Positions 63,601 to 64,000 of a stretch of 64,000 nucleotides of DNA are shown piece by piece; within the stretch, counting starts at the first letter, position 1; each line of letters begins with the position of its first letter. Source of the stretch: Nocardia sp. NBC_00416. GTDB taxonomy: Bacteria > Actinomycetota > Actinomycetes > Mycobacteriales > Mycobacteriaceae. The stretch lies in the NCBI RefSeq assembly GCF_036032445.1, contig NZ_CP107932.1, forward strand, positions 1,490,501-1,554,500. The letters run 5' to 3'. The translations under genes and the position numbers were made by a program. The notes beneath the pieces are model-generated. The model saw nothing but the letters and a program-made list of their open reading frames with translations, did no database searches and was not told the DNA's origin.

Positions 63601-64000
63601 TGCTCGAACGATTCGAACTGATCCTGGCGCAGCTGGTCAGCGAACCCACTCGCCGGGTCGCCGCGATCTCCTCGTCCCGGGATTCCGGAGGCACCCGGTT
63701 GCTGCCCGTGGGCAGTGAAGCGCCGGCGCCGGACCGCACGCTGCGCGAGATCCTGTCGAGCACAGCGCACAGATATCCGGACGCGGTCGCCGTCCGCGCC
63801 GGCGAAACCGTCCTGACCTACCGTGAGCTGGAGGACCGCGCCGACCGGGTCGCCGGTCTGCTGCGTGAGCGCGGTGCGCGCCCGGAATCGTTCGTGGCGC
63901 TGCTCGTTCCCCGTTCGGCGGAGCTGGTCGTGGCGATCTGGGCGGTGGCGAAAACCGGTGCCGCCTTCGTGCCGCTGGACCCCGCCGCCCCCGCCGAGCG
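57618..64000 (+). CDS. Nonribosomal peptide synthetase, C-A-T-E-C-A..., runs off the right edge
   Basis: The frame is open for 2127 codons to the window end. Visible domains: C1 with HHIALDG at 182-188; A1 with TSGSTGLPKG at 656-665, pocket start FDASLE (D701) and the conserved lysine at 985; carrier protein with GGDS serine 1039; epimerisation domain with HHLAVDG at 1224, WFTTRFP and FNYLGR at 1455; C2 with HHIVLDG at 1712; and the start of A2 from about 2040. The E domain predicts a D-residue, so C2 should be a D-accepting condensation domain. GTG 57618 has GGAGG four bases upstream. A protein starting with C either receives a donor from another NRPS or acylates the first residue. The product is not identifiable; a Glu at the third pocket position is unusual. 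Confidence 0.95.
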   Translation, partial: MTQSKRNLDIGPQRPSSALSGPSGFSGDLGSGNGSGAPDNGKEFTSPPSYDVLRLTAAQRGIWFAQHLAGSSPISVAQYVEIIGELKQELLVEACETADREFGSGYVRLTEVDGEPCQFVDENHPAPVSIVDLRQHDEPVATAHRLMVEDYSAPLDLLSDHLMKSFIFQVGPDHFLWYQRAHHIALDGFAAVTMLRRITELYNAWVNGEEASPATAKELGDIVEQDLSYRGSERFENDRKYWTQHLAGAPPVASLAGRVSKPTIHPELVSGPLPENTAQLLDSVVLERGTSVTPIIVAAFAAYLARMTGSDEVLLSLPVSGRHSAVLRRSGGMVANVVPLRVRVAARSVGEVIGAAQGELTSALRRQRYRQEDIFHDMGIARDEAASFGPAVNLMMIENEVVFGNTTGRLNVLTSGPTADLFVNIYPGAGKDSTHIDFQGNPNVYSPAELRRHHERFLMFLHEFLAGGADCLVSGLPLLEEQERAELLPVHGADGVATRLLPDFLTDSAHRDPAADAISAPEQTVTYRELDTRSSRLARRLIALGCGPDTAVAIVLRRSVDSVTAAWAVAKSGAAIVQVDPEYPPKRIEHMIVDSGARVAITVDAHTGKLPPQLRRLVLDDPATARDIADAGSGPVADDERIRPLRPSNVAYMTYTSGSTGLPKGVQVTHTGLANLIADRSETYGIDPASRVSYALSPSFDASLEQFLTCFANGSTLVIVPPEVIGGEQLTRLLADEHVTHLTLTPAMLATVDPTPLTDLRVVVVGGDVCPPHVVERWTRSWSMYNEYGPTETTVTAAGATITPDHDLTVGGPIRGVSAMVLDRALQPVPKGTAGELYLAGPGLARGYSHRFAETSARFVADPYGESGERMYRTGDIARWAGDSSEMTLELMGRSDFQVKIRGYRIEPGEIDAALTGHENVDLSVTVPVHNNAGATVLASYVVPVSGRRLDPLDLQRFARKRLAPHMVPAVILPLDSLPVNAFGKLDRNALPDPEFGNEPAGRPPVTPREILMAGLFAEVLGVPQVGADDSFFALGGDSILSIQLVARAKVVGLGFSTQDVFEHKTVAGLATMATEAGDTPRLAELPGGGVGTMPLSPIAHAMLGRGHFDRFAQASLIQLPEQVDRADLVRALRTLLDRHDILRAVLRGTGSVDRYVEVRDRGALDAGAVLTDVVLDRRDADEVDRRLQEAADRLDPGNGVLVQAVRMQGRDGPGPDLMWLVIHHLAVDGVSWRILLSDLAQAAGGDALTGAGTTSVRRWAHGLVEQAPHRAAAELDRWKDVLGRGERLLGARRLDPVRDVASTAGRIQVRIPADVTEAVLTTIPARFHGGANDALLTALALALGQWRRGRGGIPADGELIALEGHGREENAVPGADLSATVGWFTTRFPVRLELGDIDIDDAFAGGAAAGQALKHVKEQLRAVPDNGIGYGMLRSLDSRGHAELGSSPEPQVSFNYLGRVGVHERSGAWTPTTEFTSLTGTSDPRMTLPAVLDINAIAEPGADGLELDATWEFASRVLSADEVGELAGLWVRALRALADHIRAESAGGFTPSDFPLVAVSQDDIDGWLREYPTLTDVWPLTALQSGLLFHALYDTAGGDGYTVQAALTLAGEADATRMRQATQTLIDRHDSLRTAFVESPDGPRQLVLRDIRVEWDHSDISGIGDAGERDHELQRIAAAEAAPFDPAHPPLVRFHLVRTGAAELQLLVTNHHIVLDGWSMPLLIHELLSLYTADNDAAVLAPPRSYRDYLQWLHTQDTAAATAAWQRMLAGIENPTQVTGRPDQAVISDNGDVGLNLDPATSAAVTGLGRSHGVTANTAVQVAWALLLTTLTGRSDVVFGNTVSNRPPQVLGVERMVGLFINTLPVRVRIDPHETISELLVRVQSEQAAMLDHQHIGLAELQRATGIADMFDTVTVLESYPLDREGLKRDIGDAGLRFVDVDARDATPYPLSLQVTPPSPALVERPEPGQPPDTHLVTLRYATDRFGVDEARTLLERFELILAQLVSEPTRRVAAISSSRDSGGTRLLPVGSEAPAPDRTLREILSSTAHRYPDAVAVRAGETVLTYRELEDRADRVAGLLRERGARPESFVALLVPRSAELVVAIWAVAKTGAAFVPLDPAAPAE

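Overview
The window reads as high-GC actinobacterial chromosome, most likely Nocardia or a close relative in the Mycobacteriales. The reasons are very strong G/C at third codon positions, a ChoD-type cholesterol oxidase close to the mycobacterial protein, a furA-katG operon with a mycobacterial-style operator, abundant TetR/SDR/FAD enzymes and a large NRPS gene. No rRNA, tRNA or CRISPR array was seen. The genus call is an inference from gene content.

1-17.6 kb is catabolic. It holds two GMC flavoenzymes (537-2123; ChoD-like 4493-6211), each beside TetR regulation or an acyl-CoA thioesterase, an AI-2E-type permease, and a tightly overlapped minus-strand operon of thiolase, AMP-forming acyl-CoA ligase and glycolate-oxidase-like FAD protein (12451 down to 8287). 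A PucR/CdaR-type activator runs divergently from it, followed by a hydroxyisobutyrate-dehydrogenase-like enzyme and an MFS transporter. A Tat-exported GH1 glycosidase faces the transporter across strong hairpins.

18-30.4 kb is a string of small regulator-plus-enzyme units (MerR and MarR around an eroded SDR, MarR/epoxide hydrolase, HxlR/quinone oxidoreductase, a frameshifted NDH-2-like flavoprotein, SDRs, an MFS exporter, TetR/FAD monooxygenase). Several have clear inverted-repeat operators. This looks like a detoxification island with some decay.

30,488-35,146 is a Tn3-family transposon with 49-bp terminal inverted repeats and a TATTC target duplication on both sides. Its transposase is interrupted by an amber codon and appears to lack a large internal segment. 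Its resolvase is truncated and fused to an unrelated C-terminus. Its cargo is an HxlR regulator and a quinone oxidoreductase, the same kind of divergent pair found on the chromosome 10 kb away.

35.2-40.5 kb holds an NTF2-like protein/TetR pair with two operators, then a Gln/Ala-rich coiled-coil gene, a tyrosine recombinase, a lox-like 14-7-14 perfect inverted repeat, and a zinc-knuckle coiled-coil gene. This is the most unusual architecture in the window. 40.6-48.8 kb has membrane genes (TerC, HdeD), a NarL-type two-component system and small enzymes.

48.9-57.6 kb holds a frameshifted AbiJ-like abortive-infection gene, an SDR/TetR pair with twin operators, furA-katG, and a BrnT/RHH-like toxin-antitoxin pair preceded by a perfect palindrome. 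From 57,618 an NRPS gene runs off the right edge with visible order C-A-T-E-C-A.
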